Notes under the pieces: generated by a model
The model's database searches: none
What the model was told of the DNA's origin: nothing
The model's input: the letters and a program-made list of their open reading frames with translations, nothing else
Shown: piece by piece, positions 25,533 through 34,363 of the stretch
How the letters are laid out: each line of letters starts with the position of its first letter
Numbering within the stretch: the stretch's first letter is position 1
Position numbers and translations under genes: made by a program
Origin: Proteiniphilum sp. UBA5384
GTDB taxonomy: Bacteria; Bacteroidota; Bacteroidia; Bacteroidales; Dysgonomonadaceae
NCBI RefSeq assembly: GCF_002410825.1
Contig: NZ_DHOS01000052.1
Span: 105,921 to 169,920, forward strand
Reading direction: 5' to 3'
Length of the DNA stretch: 64,000 bases

Positions 25533-27203
25533 ATGAAGAAGATATTTTCCTTATTCTTATTAACCGGTTTACTGCTGACTTCCTGTAGTGATTTTCTCGA
25601 TCTTACACCACAGGGACAGGAAAACAGCGGTAACTATATGAATACCGAAGAGAATGCGATCAAGGTCATCAACGGTATTTACGACATTCTTTCGCAAACT
25701 GAAGGGCGCGGTCCCGACGGAGACTGGATGGATCACCATTATGATTTCATGTTGGCAAGTATTGCTACCGATGATGCGGTAAAGGGAAGTAATCTACCCG
25801 ATATGCCGCAACTTATCGATTTGGAGGATTATAGGCTCCAGCAGGGGAGTTCCCTTGCTACCGCTTTCTGGATCCATGGTTTTTGGGGAGTATCGCGCAG
25901 CAATTATGCTATCAAGAATTTACCCGATGCGACTATTCCTGAAAATTTAAAAAACCGACTATTGGGAGAAAGCTATTTCCTGAGGGCATACCATTATATC
26001 TATCTGCTACGCCACTTTGGAGGAGTACCCTTGTTCTCCGCTCCGTTGAATCCGTCCGATTTCGGGAAGACAGTCCGGGCAACGCTCCATGAGACTTTCG
26101 AATTTATCAATGCCGATTTGCGGCAGGCGATTGAGTTGTTGCCGGAAAGAAGTACCTATCCTGCCGCTGATATGGGACGTGCCACGAAAGGGGCTGCACG
26201 GGCATTCCTTGCTAAATCGTTGATGTACCAGATTGGTGTCGACGCCGAATGTGAACATACCTGGAACGATGTATATAATCTTACCTTGGCGATCATCAAT
26301 TCCGGTGAGTACAGTTTGGTACCCAATTTCGCTTTATTATTCGAGTATGAGAACAAAAACAGCTCCGAATCGATCTTCGAGATACAGGCGGCAGACGGAA
26401 CAGCAAGCGATGCTCCTGCATCGGTAGGAAATGCCTATCCGTTGTTCCAGGGAAATCGGGAGTCGAATACGGGAGCCAATACAGGTTGGGGATTCCATAA
26501 CCCCACACAGAACCTGGTAGATGCATTCAACCCTTCGGATCCCCGTCTTTCGAGTACAGTATATGGTATTGGGTTCAATAATGAAATTTTGTACGGCGTA
26601 CAAATGAAATTTAACCGCACAGAGCAGGGTAGCAATTACCTGAACCGGAAAGCGGCACTACCCTTTAAACCGTCGTTGGATAAGGCTGCCAATAAAAATA
26701 TCCTGATCATGCGTTATGCCGATGTGTTGCTGATCCATGCAGAGGCTGCCTATCATACCGGAAAGGAAGTCGAAGCCCGCCAATATCTGAATATGGTCAG
26801 GGAAAGGGCTCGTAACAGTTCCTATTGCAAAGGATACGTAAGTGGTAGTCCCGACGGATATACAATGCCTGTAACTACACCCGACGTACCCAACGTAAAT
26901 GTGTCCGGAACGGCGTTATTGGATGCCATCTTGCATGAACGCCGCCTGGAACTGGCGATGGAATCAAACCGTATGTGGGATTTGGTACGTACTGGAAAAC
27001 TGGTCGATACGGTCTCCAAAGCGAAAGATACCGATTTGATCGGTAATGAAGGACGTACCGATATGGAGGTACGGCATGAAGGTATTGCCAACCGGATCAG
27101 GAATCATGCATTCACCGGCAAAGACAATACTGTCATCCCTGTTTTGCCGATACCACTTGATGAGGTCCAGAACTGGGGTCTTGAGCAGAACCCGAACTAT
27201 TAA
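25533..27203 (+). CDS. SusD-like surface glycan-binding lipoprotein (mannan PUL)
   Basis: 556 residues. Lipoprotein signal with lipobox LLLTSCSDF (Cys about 18), then the RagB/SusD fold: N-terminal NGIYDILSQ helix region, the repeated tetratricopeptide helices (LLGESYFLRAYHYIYLLRHFGGVPLF), ADVLLIHAEAAY and the C-terminal LLDAILHERRLELAMESNRMWDL signature, ending NWGLEQNPNY. It caps the SusC barrel and hands over glycans. The gene is 24 bp after susC, in the usual order. Confidence 0.96.
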   Translation: MKKIFSLFLLTGLLLTSCSDFLDLTPQGQENSGNYMNTEENAIKVINGIYDILSQTEGRGPDGDWMDHHYDFMLASIATDDAVKGSNLPDMPQLIDLEDYRLQQGSSLATAFWIHGFWGVSRSNYAIKNLPDATIPENLKNRLLGESYFLRAYHYIYLLRHFGGVPLFSAPLNPSDFGKTVRATLHETFEFINADLRQAIELLPERSTYPAADMGRATKGAARAFLAKSLMYQIGVDAECEHTWNDVYNLTLAIINSGEYSLVPNFALLFEYENKNSSESIFEIQAADGTASDAPASVGNAYPLFQGNRESNTGANTGWGFHNPTQNLVDAFNPSDPRLSSTVYGIGFNNEILYGVQMKFNRTEQGSNYLNRKAALPFKPSLDKAANKNILIMRYADVLLIHAEAAYHTGKEVEARQYLNMVRERARNSSYCKGYVSGSPDGYTMPVTTPDVPNVNVSGTALLDAILHERRLELAMESNRMWDLVRTGKLVDTVSKAKDTDLIGNEGRTDMEVRHEGIANRIRNHAFTGKDNTVIPVLPIPLDEVQNWGLEQNPNY

Positions 27204-27212
27204 TCATAAACA

Positions 27213-28901
27213 ATGAAAGATATGCAAATGAAAAACTATATAAAATTGCTCTATGGTATCGTACTGGTCTCTTTGTTGGCCGGTTGTACCGAAGACGAGT
27301 TTTCGAAAAACTATGATATCAACCTGCCGGTATCGGAAATTGTCGATTTTAATCCGAAAACCGAACGGGTAGGAAATGAAATTACCCTGTACGGTGAGAA
27401 TATGCAATTCGTCACCTCCGTGTTTATCGGAAATGCGTCTGCGACCATCGTCAACCAGGATAAGGAAAGCCTTGTGATCCGGGTGCCCCGTATGGCTGAA
27501 GTGGCCAATATTACGGTGGCGAACAAGTATAAAAGGGAGAATATCTCCAAAGAGGTTTTTACCCCTCAATACCTGGATGTGGTTATCAATCAGTGGCCCG
27601 TGGAAATAGAGCGGGGAAAGACGGTGACGATTACTGGGGAGAATATGGATATGATTCAATCCCTGAAATTTGAAAGTGTGACACTTTCTAAAGCTGCGGC
27701 ATCGGAAACCTCTGCCACTTATGCCACTGCCGGATTGACATTGCCTGAAAGCGGAAGCCTGATTGCCGTTACCAAGACAGGGCAAACGTTGACCTCTCCG
27801 GTGATCAGTGTGGTAGAACCGAAGACCACTTATACCCCACAACAAACCATTCTTCTTTGGGACTTTGAGACTGCCCCGGCTACCGCTGACGGATGGGGAG
27901 GTACTCCTTATACAGGAGGTGTGGTTGATAACGGTTTCTTCGGAAAAGCATTCCAGATAAAATCGGATGCAGGAAACGGATGGGATGGTTGTTATATCAA
28001 ACTGACGAATAACAACAGTGGAAACGGATTCAATTTAACGACATTCACTAGTCCGCATATTACTTTCCTGGTTAATACAAATGGAAAGAGCGGGTATATG
28101 AATCCTGCTATCACCATCGGTGGGTCAGAATCCGATAAACATTTCACCGGACAGGGAGGAGAATATACCGATAACTACAAGATCACCACCAATGGCTGGG
28201 AATGGAGATCTTATGACCTGGAAGCAATGGGTTGGTCGAATATCAAAGGCCAGGTGGACAAGATAGACCTCTGGTTCAGGGGTGGCAATGTAGGATCTTC
28301 AGAGCCGTTCGAGATCATGATCGACCAAGTAATGATTACCGACGGTCCATTGAACCCTACCCTTATCTGGGATGCTGAAGCACCTGCAGGAGGAGATTTG
28401 CCTGTTACTTTCAATGGAGGAACCGGTCTGACGGGTTACCATCAGGGAGAGAAATACGTAACTTATAATTATACGGTAGGTAGTGACGCTTGGGCATGGT
28501 TAGGGAATATCATGAGCCTGGATGTGGAAGGTCTCGACCCGGGCAAATATGGCAACGCGATTTACCTGAACTTTCTGGTAAATACCGGCGATACCGAAGG
28601 GTATGCCGGATTCCAGATCCTACAAGGCGACAATAAGCTGGCTAATCAGAAGCTTGACTCATCTTACGGTGATAATTATAAATTCGCACCTACCAACAGC
28701 AAATGGGAATGGCGTTCGATGCTCTTCGATATCACTGCCTGGGATGTATGGGGCGGATCAGCGGCGAGCTTCAACCTTTCGCAACCGTTCAACTTCAGTG
28801 TGTACGCCAGAGGTGGAAATATCGCGAGCGGTGTCAACGCGAAACTGAATATGGATTATTTTATCTTTACTTCGGTTCCGCTGGATGCGACGAAAGAGTA
28901 A
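27213..28901 (+). CDS. Surface glycan-binding lipoprotein (IPT/TIG plus duplicated C-terminal domain)
   Basis: 562 residues with a lipobox (SLLAGC, Cys about 28). Residues about 40-205 carry two IPT/TIG-type Ig folds (VDFNPKTERVGNEITLYGENM; VEIERGKTVTITGENM). The rest contains two related beta-rich domains (about 210-385 and 386-560) that share ILLWDFE/LIWDAE, FLVNTNGKSGY/FLVNTGDTEGY, DNYKITTNGWEWRS/DNYKFAPTNSKWEWRS and RGGN. The layout and position after SusD match the SGBP (SusE-like) class that binds the polysaccharide at the surface. ATG 27228 is an alternative start. No catalytic residues are apparent. A strong hairpin with a T-run follows the gene. Confidence 0.82.
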   Translation: MKDMQMKNYIKLLYGIVLVSLLAGCTEDEFSKNYDINLPVSEIVDFNPKTERVGNEITLYGENMQFVTSVFIGNASATIVNQDKESLVIRVPRMAEVANITVANKYKRENISKEVFTPQYLDVVINQWPVEIERGKTVTITGENMDMIQSLKFESVTLSKAAASETSATYATAGLTLPESGSLIAVTKTGQTLTSPVISVVEPKTTYTPQQTILLWDFETAPATADGWGGTPYTGGVVDNGFFGKAFQIKSDAGNGWDGCYIKLTNNNSGNGFNLTTFTSPHITFLVNTNGKSGYMNPAITIGGSESDKHFTGQGGEYTDNYKITTNGWEWRSYDLEAMGWSNIKGQVDKIDLWFRGGNVGSSEPFEIMIDQVMITDGPLNPTLIWDAEAPAGGDLPVTFNGGTGLTGYHQGEKYVTYNYTVGSDAWAWLGNIMSLDVEGLDPGKYGNAIYLNFLVNTGDTEGYAGFQILQGDNKLANQKLDSSYGDNYKFAPTNSKWEWRSMLFDITAWDVWGGSAASFNLSQPFNFSVYARGGNIASGVNAKLNMDYFIFTSVPLDATKE

Positions 28902-28913
28902 TATTTTACCAAT

Positions 28914-28962
28914 AGAAGGTGGTGCTTCCCGAAAAAAGGCACCGCCCTCTTCTAATTTTTTT
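28914..28962 (+). terminator. Intra-operon terminator/attenuator before the GH26 gene
   Basis: AGAAG-GTGGTGC (28914-28925) pairs with GCACCGC-CTTCT (28939-28953, one G-U pair, small bulge) and is followed by AA and seven T (28956-28962). The ATG of the GH26 gene is 3 nt after the T-run. It likely lowers expression of the enzyme genes relative to the SusC/SusD part. Confidence 0.7.
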
Positions 28963-28964
28963 GA

Positions 28965-30089
28965 ATGAAACGAGTAGTACAACTCTGTTTATTTGTCCTT
29001 GCGGCTTACGCCTGTACCGGTTATCAGCCGGATCAACAACTGGAAATGGTGGATAGGAATGCGACGAAAGAAACCAGGGCGCTTTATGCAAATATGGTAG
29101 AAATGCAAGGCAGAAGCGTGATGTTCGGCCATCAGGACGATACATCCTACGGTATTGGTTGGATGGATGATAGCGGGCAGTCGGATGTGAGAAAAGTAAC
29201 CGGTGACTATCCCGCCGTATATGGTTGGGATATGGGACATATCGAGACTGGCAGCGAACTGAATATCGACAGGGTTCCGTTCTCTCAAATGCGGGAGCAG
29301 ATCATCCAATCGTTCGAAAGAGGAGGAGTGAACACGTTGGGGTGGCACCTGCAGAACCCCTTTACCGGTGGGTCGGCATGGGACGTCTCGTCCGAGGGAG
29401 TGGTACGCTCCATTCTTCCGGGTGGAGAGAAACATGGGCTCTTCATGCAATGGCTCGACAACCTGGCCGGTTTTATCGGTTCACTGAGAACGGAAGAAGG
29501 TACAGCCGTCCCCGTACTTTTCCGCCCTTACCACGAGCACACGGGCAGTTGGTTCTGGTGGGGTGAAACATTGTGCACGAAAGAAGATTATATTGCTTTG
29601 TGGCACTTTACCGTGGACTATCTGCGTGATACGAAACAATTACATAATATCCTTTATGTCTATTCACCCGATTTCGTGGTGGATGAGCAGGCTTATTTCG
29701 ACCGTTACCCAGGTGATGCGTATGTAGATATACTGGGCCTGGATTTCTACCATCGTGATGGTGAGGCCAAAACGCAGGAATATATTGCCAATGTACAGAG
29801 AATATTGGCGATGCTGCATGATTCACCGCAACGGAACGGTAAGCCTTATATCTTCAGTGAGACGGGGGCTGAGGGAATCCCAATTGCCGATTGGTTCAAT
29901 CGGGTATTGTACAAGGCGATCGAGCCGAATAAGCCGGTTTACGTGTTGGTATGGCGCAACGCCTTCGATATCCCGGGACATTTTTATGCCCCTTATCCCG
30001 GACATCCTTCGGAAAACGATTTCATTCAATTCAAAAACAGAATGGACATCCTTTTCGAAACGGAATTGCCGGATATGTACCAACATTAA
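28965..30089 (+). CDS. Glycoside hydrolase family 26 beta-mannanase, lipoprotein
   Basis: 374 residues. Signal peptide with lipobox-like AAYAC (Cys 17), so probably surface- or membrane-anchored. The GH26 TIM barrel is seen from MFGHQDDTSYGIGW, with acid/base E191 in RPYHEHTGSWFWWG and nucleophile E299 in IFSETGAEG, plus the conserved DILGLDFYHRDG strand. GH26 enzymes hydrolyse beta-1,4-mannosidic bonds in mannan, gluco- and galactomannan, often releasing mannobiose in PULs. Short, single-domain length fits. It follows the intra-operon hairpin and precedes GH43. Confidence 0.92.
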   Translation: MKRVVQLCLFVLAAYACTGYQPDQQLEMVDRNATKETRALYANMVEMQGRSVMFGHQDDTSYGIGWMDDSGQSDVRKVTGDYPAVYGWDMGHIETGSELNIDRVPFSQMREQIIQSFERGGVNTLGWHLQNPFTGGSAWDVSSEGVVRSILPGGEKHGLFMQWLDNLAGFIGSLRTEEGTAVPVLFRPYHEHTGSWFWWGETLCTKEDYIALWHFTVDYLRDTKQLHNILYVYSPDFVVDEQAYFDRYPGDAYVDILGLDFYHRDGEAKTQEYIANVQRILAMLHDSPQRNGKPYIFSETGAEGIPIADWFNRVLYKAIEPNKPVYVLVWRNAFDIPGHFYAPYPGHPSENDFIQFKNRMDILFETELPDMYQH

Positions 30090-30116
30090 TAAACAGCTAT
30101 GATCAATTATTGTACA

Positions 30117-31415
30117 ATGAAAAAACTTTTTTTGGTGACTGCCCTGCTTGCGACCTTCTCCCTGCAGGCGCAGAATCCCGTTATCCCGGGCTATTTCGCC
30201 GATCCGAGCATCCGTTATATGGATGGCAAGTATTATCTCTCCATCACATCCGACGGCTATGAGGAACATAATGGAGAGCCGTTCATCTGGGTTTCGGATG
30301 ACCTGGTCAATTGGGATATCGAATACCTCCATATCAACGACCGCTTCTTTTGGGCGCCGAGCATGGTAAAGGGTGCCAACGGAAAATATTATATGGTGCA
30401 CCAGCAGGGGGTGGATTACCTTGCCTATATGATGGAGGCCGACTCTCCGCTGGGACCGTGGAAGGAAACATTCCAGATAAGGGATTTCGATGTGGAACTC
30501 TTTCAGGACCCGGAAAGCAAAAAAATCATGGGGATCGGTTCATGGAAAAACCTACTGGTGTTCGACAACGATGTGAATTCGCCTACCTATATGCGTAAGG
30601 TGATGAGTACCGATCCCATCGAAGGGGAACTGACCGATTTTACCGAAGGACCCTATATCTTTTATAAGGACGAGAAGTATTACATGATGTGGGCGGGTGG
30701 ACACTGCTGGCTCGAGACCTACAACGTTCGGTACGCCATAGCTGACGAACCGGGCAAAATATATCGGGAACTGGCCCAAAAACCGATATTGGAAACAGAC
30801 CCTTCCAAGGAAATCTTCGGACCGGGACATACATCTGCCATCGAAGTGAACGGGCGCTGGTTTATGTTTTATCATCGGCAAAATCAACACAACTATCCTT
30901 CCTGTAATAGTCGTTTTTCCTGCGTGGCCGAACTGTTCTTCGACAATGAAGGTGCAATCACAAGGGTAGAACCCTTGGACGATCTCAGCTCATTGGGACT
31001 CGATCAATCGGAATTCAAAAATATTGCACTGAATAAAACCGTCATCACCAACTCGTTGACAACCGACTTTCCACCGACGATGGCAGTGGATGGGCGCAAT
31101 GATTCCCGTTGGGAGGCAGAACTGGGAGAAGACAAATGGATCACAATAGATCTGGGCAAACGGGAAAAAATCAGCAAAATACAGGTCGATTTCGAGTACT
31201 TCGACAAGTATTACCTCTATAAGATAGAGTATTCGGACGACAATGATGAATGGTCGACTTACGCTGATTACACCAAACAAGCCAAAAAGGCTTACCAGAC
31301 AAGGATCTCGGAAAAAGAGGCGACAGCCCGCTATATCCGGGTGAATGTAAAAAGGGCAGAAGCCAAGTCGGCCCATATTTCCATCTGGGAGATTAAGGTG
31401 CTGGCAAAGAAATAA
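30117..31415 (+). CDS. Glycoside hydrolase family 43-like enzyme with C-terminal F5/8 (discoidin/CBM32-like) domain
   Basis: 432 residues from ATG 30117 with signal peptide MKKLFLVTALLATFSLQAQ; the upstream ATG 30099 adds residues ahead of the signal and is less likely. The five-bladed propeller shows the GH43 triad candidates: Asp in GYFADPSIRY (base), Asp in RDFDVELFQD (pKa modulator) and Glu in FTEGPYIFYK (acid). From about residue 310 a discoidin-type domain follows (ALNKTVITNS ... ARYIRVNVKRAEAKSAHISIWEI), probably binding carbohydrate. Specificity cannot be read from sequence; in a mannan locus it may remove side chains such as arabinose or galactose. Confidence 0.82.
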   Translation: MKKLFLVTALLATFSLQAQNPVIPGYFADPSIRYMDGKYYLSITSDGYEEHNGEPFIWVSDDLVNWDIEYLHINDRFFWAPSMVKGANGKYYMVHQQGVDYLAYMMEADSPLGPWKETFQIRDFDVELFQDPESKKIMGIGSWKNLLVFDNDVNSPTYMRKVMSTDPIEGELTDFTEGPYIFYKDEKYYMMWAGGHCWLETYNVRYAIADEPGKIYRELAQKPILETDPSKEIFGPGHTSAIEVNGRWFMFYHRQNQHNYPSCNSRFSCVAELFFDNEGAITRVEPLDDLSSLGLDQSEFKNIALNKTVITNSLTTDFPPTMAVDGRNDSRWEAELGEDKWITIDLGKREKISKIQVDFEYFDKYYLYKIEYSDDNDEWSTYADYTKQAKKAYQTRISEKEATARYIRVNVKRAEAKSAHISIWEIKVLAKK

Positions 31416-31434
31416 AAACTTAATATAGGACAAC

Positions 31435-33135
31435 ATGAAGAAGATCTTTTTAGTATTGATGCCTGCGCTCTTGCTTGTGGCAGGAGGATGCGATAATAAA
31501 GAGCCGGAAGTGGAAGCCCCGGAAAGGGCGCCCAAGTTCCTTTACTCCACACCGAAAGATAAAGCCGAAAATGTATTGTCTGGCGCGGAAGTCAGTATGG
31601 TATACAATACCGGAATAAAGATTGCCGATAACAGCGGGATTACCGTAAACGGCCAGCAAGCGGAGGTGACGGTAACGGAACGCAAACTGATATTCAGCAT
31701 CGACATAGAAAAAAATTTCAAAACCTACCAGATTTCTGTTGCCGAAGGAGCTGTTACCAATTTGTCGGGTGTAGGTGCACCGGCAGCTGCTTTTTCATTT
31801 TCGACTCCTTCCAACAATAAACGATATGAGGCGGAAGAGGCAACCCTCAGCGGGGGTGCTGAAAAAGCGAGCAATTTTGCCGGTTTTTCCGGGAGTGGGT
31901 ACGTTGACATGAAAAATGGAGATATATTATTCAAGGTGGTGATGTCCGAAGCTGGAAAATACAGAATAAATATCGGTTATGCAGCGAAGGAAGGATCCAA
32001 AGAAAACAACCTTGAAGTGAACGGGAAACAGATATCCAAGATTCATTTTGGCGGAAGTGAAGAATGGCAAACAGTATCTGTCAATAAAATAAACCTCAAT
32101 GCAGGAGAAAATACGATTGCGATTCGTAAAGACTGGGGATGGATTTTCGTAGACTATATTGAAATTATCGAAGCCTCAGAGGATACCCCATTCAACATTA
32201 CTGAAAAACTTGTTACGGATAATCCATCCGACGAGGTAGTGAAGCTTTATGATTTCCTGAAAGATAATTTTGGACAAAAAGTAATCTCCGGTGCGATGGC
32301 CAATTATAGTACGGGCATCGAAGAAGCCCAATGGATGTTCGATAATACGGGTAAATGGCCGGCGTTGGCAGGCTTCGACCTGATCAATTACACCACTACC
32401 GGAGGGCTGGGTAGTTATACCCAGATGGCTGTCAACGTGCAAAACTGGTGGGAGAACAACGGAATCGTTTCCATCATGTGGCACTGGAGGGATCCATTGA
32501 AACAGTCCAATGAATTCTATACTGAAAAGACATCGTTCGACATATCCAAAATCAGTGACAGCAATTCTGACGAATATAAGGCCATGGTAGAGGATATCGA
32601 TGCGGTAGCTCTTTATTTGAGACAGTTTAAGGATGCCAATATTCCCATCCTGTGGCGTCCGCTGCATGAAGCCTCCGGCGGATGGTTCTGGTGGGGTGCG
32701 AAAGGTGCAGCGCCATGTAAAGTATTATGGAAATTGATGTTCAGCAGGCTCACGGAGCATCATGGGTTGAATAACCTGATCTGGGTATGGACCAGCGATG
32801 CAGCAGATAATGCACTTGACTGGTACCCGGGAGATGAATACGTGGATATCATCGGTATGGATATCTATCCCGGAGAAAAGCAACACGGTTCGCAATATGT
32901 GAACTTCGACAAGGTGAAAGAGATATACACCGGGAAAAAGATACTGGCACTCAGTGAATGTGGTTCCATTCCTATGGTAGATGCTATGTTCGAGAATGGT
33001 GATATCTGGTCGTGGTTTATGCCATGGAACGGTGATTATACCCGCTCGGACAACCACAACGGAGCCTCCTATCTGTCGGGGTTGTTGGGCGACGAAAGAG
33101 TGATTACCCGGGATCAGATGCCTGATCTGAAGTAA
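31435..33135 (+). CDS. GH26 beta-mannanase with Ig-like and CBM35-like domains, lipoprotein
   Basis: 566 residues. Lipobox VAGGC (Cys 19). Domains in order: a SbsA-type Ig-like domain (about 33-125), a CBM35-like beta-sandwich (about 130-247, starting RYEAEEATLSGGA and ending KDWGWIFVDYIEI), then the GH26 catalytic domain (about 255-560) with acid/base E412 in RPLHEASGGWFWWG and nucleophile E508 in ALSECGSIP. It is a modular, probably surface-exposed endo-mannanase working on polymer, complementing the single-domain GH26 encoded two genes upstream. Confidence 0.93.
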   Translation: MKKIFLVLMPALLLVAGGCDNKEPEVEAPERAPKFLYSTPKDKAENVLSGAEVSMVYNTGIKIADNSGITVNGQQAEVTVTERKLIFSIDIEKNFKTYQISVAEGAVTNLSGVGAPAAAFSFSTPSNNKRYEAEEATLSGGAEKASNFAGFSGSGYVDMKNGDILFKVVMSEAGKYRINIGYAAKEGSKENNLEVNGKQISKIHFGGSEEWQTVSVNKINLNAGENTIAIRKDWGWIFVDYIEIIEASEDTPFNITEKLVTDNPSDEVVKLYDFLKDNFGQKVISGAMANYSTGIEEAQWMFDNTGKWPALAGFDLINYTTTGGLGSYTQMAVNVQNWWENNGIVSIMWHWRDPLKQSNEFYTEKTSFDISKISDSNSDEYKAMVEDIDAVALYLRQFKDANIPILWRPLHEASGGWFWWGAKGAAPCKVLWKLMFSRLTEHHGLNNLIWVWTSDAADNALDWYPGDEYVDIIGMDIYPGEKQHGSQYVNFDKVKEIYTGKKILALSECGSIPMVDAMFENGDIWSWFMPWNGDYTRSDNHNGASYLSGLLGDERVITRDQMPDLK

Positions 33136-33173
33136 TAATGGGGAAGTTGTAAATAAGAAGTTAGAAATAAGAA

Positions 33174-34358
33174 ATGGACGATCTTTATACAAAACGTTGG
33201 GCGGTGATAGCGGCTGCTTACGAGAAACTGGTTATATTGAAAAACGAACCGTTACAGGATAGCAACGGTTGGTTCGAGCGATATAAGAATCCGGCACTCA
33301 CGGCGGCCCATACCCCTCCCCTTTGGCGGTATGACCTGGATCCGGAGACAAACCCTTTCCTGATGGAACGTATAGGGATGAACGGGGTGATGAATGCCGG
33401 TGCCATCAAATGGAATGGGAAGTACCTGCTTATGGCTCGTGTGGAAGGCGTCGACCGGAAATCATTTTTTGCCATCGCCGAAAGTCCCAACGGCATTGAT
33501 AATTTCCGTTTTTGGGACTATCCTGTATTAATTCCCGAGAATGATGATCCTGCCACCAATGTATATGATATGAGGCTGACACATCACGAGGATGGATGGA
33601 TTTACGGGTTATTCTGCGTGGAGCGGTTCGATGATACGGCCGAGCCGGGCGACCTGTCGAAAGCGAAAGCAGCGGCAGGGGTGGTGCGCACGAAAGATAT
33701 GGTGAATTGGGAACGGTTGCCCGATGTGGAGTCGAAAAGCCAGCAGCGCAATGTGGTGCTTCATCCCGAATTTGTGGACGGGAAATATGCATTGTACACC
33801 CGTCCCCAAGATGGCTTTATCAATGCCGGCAGCGGATTGGGTATCGGATGGGCGTTGGTGGACGATATGACAAAAGCCGTGATTACCGAAGAAAAAATTG
33901 TAGACCGGCGCTTTTATCATACGATTAAAGAGTTGAAGAACGGGGAAGGGCCGGCACCCATTAAAACACCGAAAGGATGGCTTCATCTGGCACATGGCGT
34001 AAGGGCATGTGCCGCGGGTTTGAGATATGTATTATATTTGTATATGACTTCGTTGGAAGACCCTTCGCTATTGATTGCTTCTCCGGGTGGCTATTTCATG
34101 GCGCCCGAGGGTGAAGAGCGTGTGGGGGACGTGTCGAATGTCCTGTTCAGTAATGGGTGGATTGCCGATAGCGACGGGACGGTATTTATCTATTATGCTT
34201 CGTGCGATACGCGGATGCACGTAGCCACATCCACCGTGGACCGGCTGGTTGATTATTGCCTCCGGACGCCCGAAGATGGCTTGTTCTCCTTTGCGTCGGT
34301 ACAGACGTTGCATAAACAAATCGACAAAAACCTGCGGTTTTTAAATAAATCGAAATAA
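33174..34358 (+). CDS. 4-O-beta-D-mannosyl-D-glucose phosphorylase (GH130)
   Basis: 394 residues, no signal peptide, so cytosolic. It closely resembles the characterised Bacteroides fragilis mannosylglucose phosphorylase: NPFLMERIGMNGVMNAGAIKW, VEGVDRKSFFAIAESPNGID, catalytic Asp D132 in NVYDMRLTHHEDGW, RNVVLHPEFVDGKYALYTRP and HGVRACAAGLRYVLY. It splits Man-beta-1,4-Glc with phosphate into mannose-1-phosphate and glucose. It is followed by the transporter and a 2-epimerase, the same pathway set known from B. fragilis. Confidence 0.95.
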   Translation: MDDLYTKRWAVIAAAYEKLVILKNEPLQDSNGWFERYKNPALTAAHTPPLWRYDLDPETNPFLMERIGMNGVMNAGAIKWNGKYLLMARVEGVDRKSFFAIAESPNGIDNFRFWDYPVLIPENDDPATNVYDMRLTHHEDGWIYGLFCVERFDDTAEPGDLSKAKAAAGVVRTKDMVNWERLPDVESKSQQRNVVLHPEFVDGKYALYTRPQDGFINAGSGLGIGWALVDDMTKAVITEEKIVDRRFYHTIKELKNGEGPAPIKTPKGWLHLAHGVRACAAGLRYVLYLYMTSLEDPSLLIASPGGYFMAPEGEERVGDVSNVLFSNGWIADSDGTVFIYYASCDTRMHVATSTVDRLVDYCLRTPEDGLFSFASVQTLHKQIDKNLRFLNKSK

Positions 34359-34363
34359 GAGAA

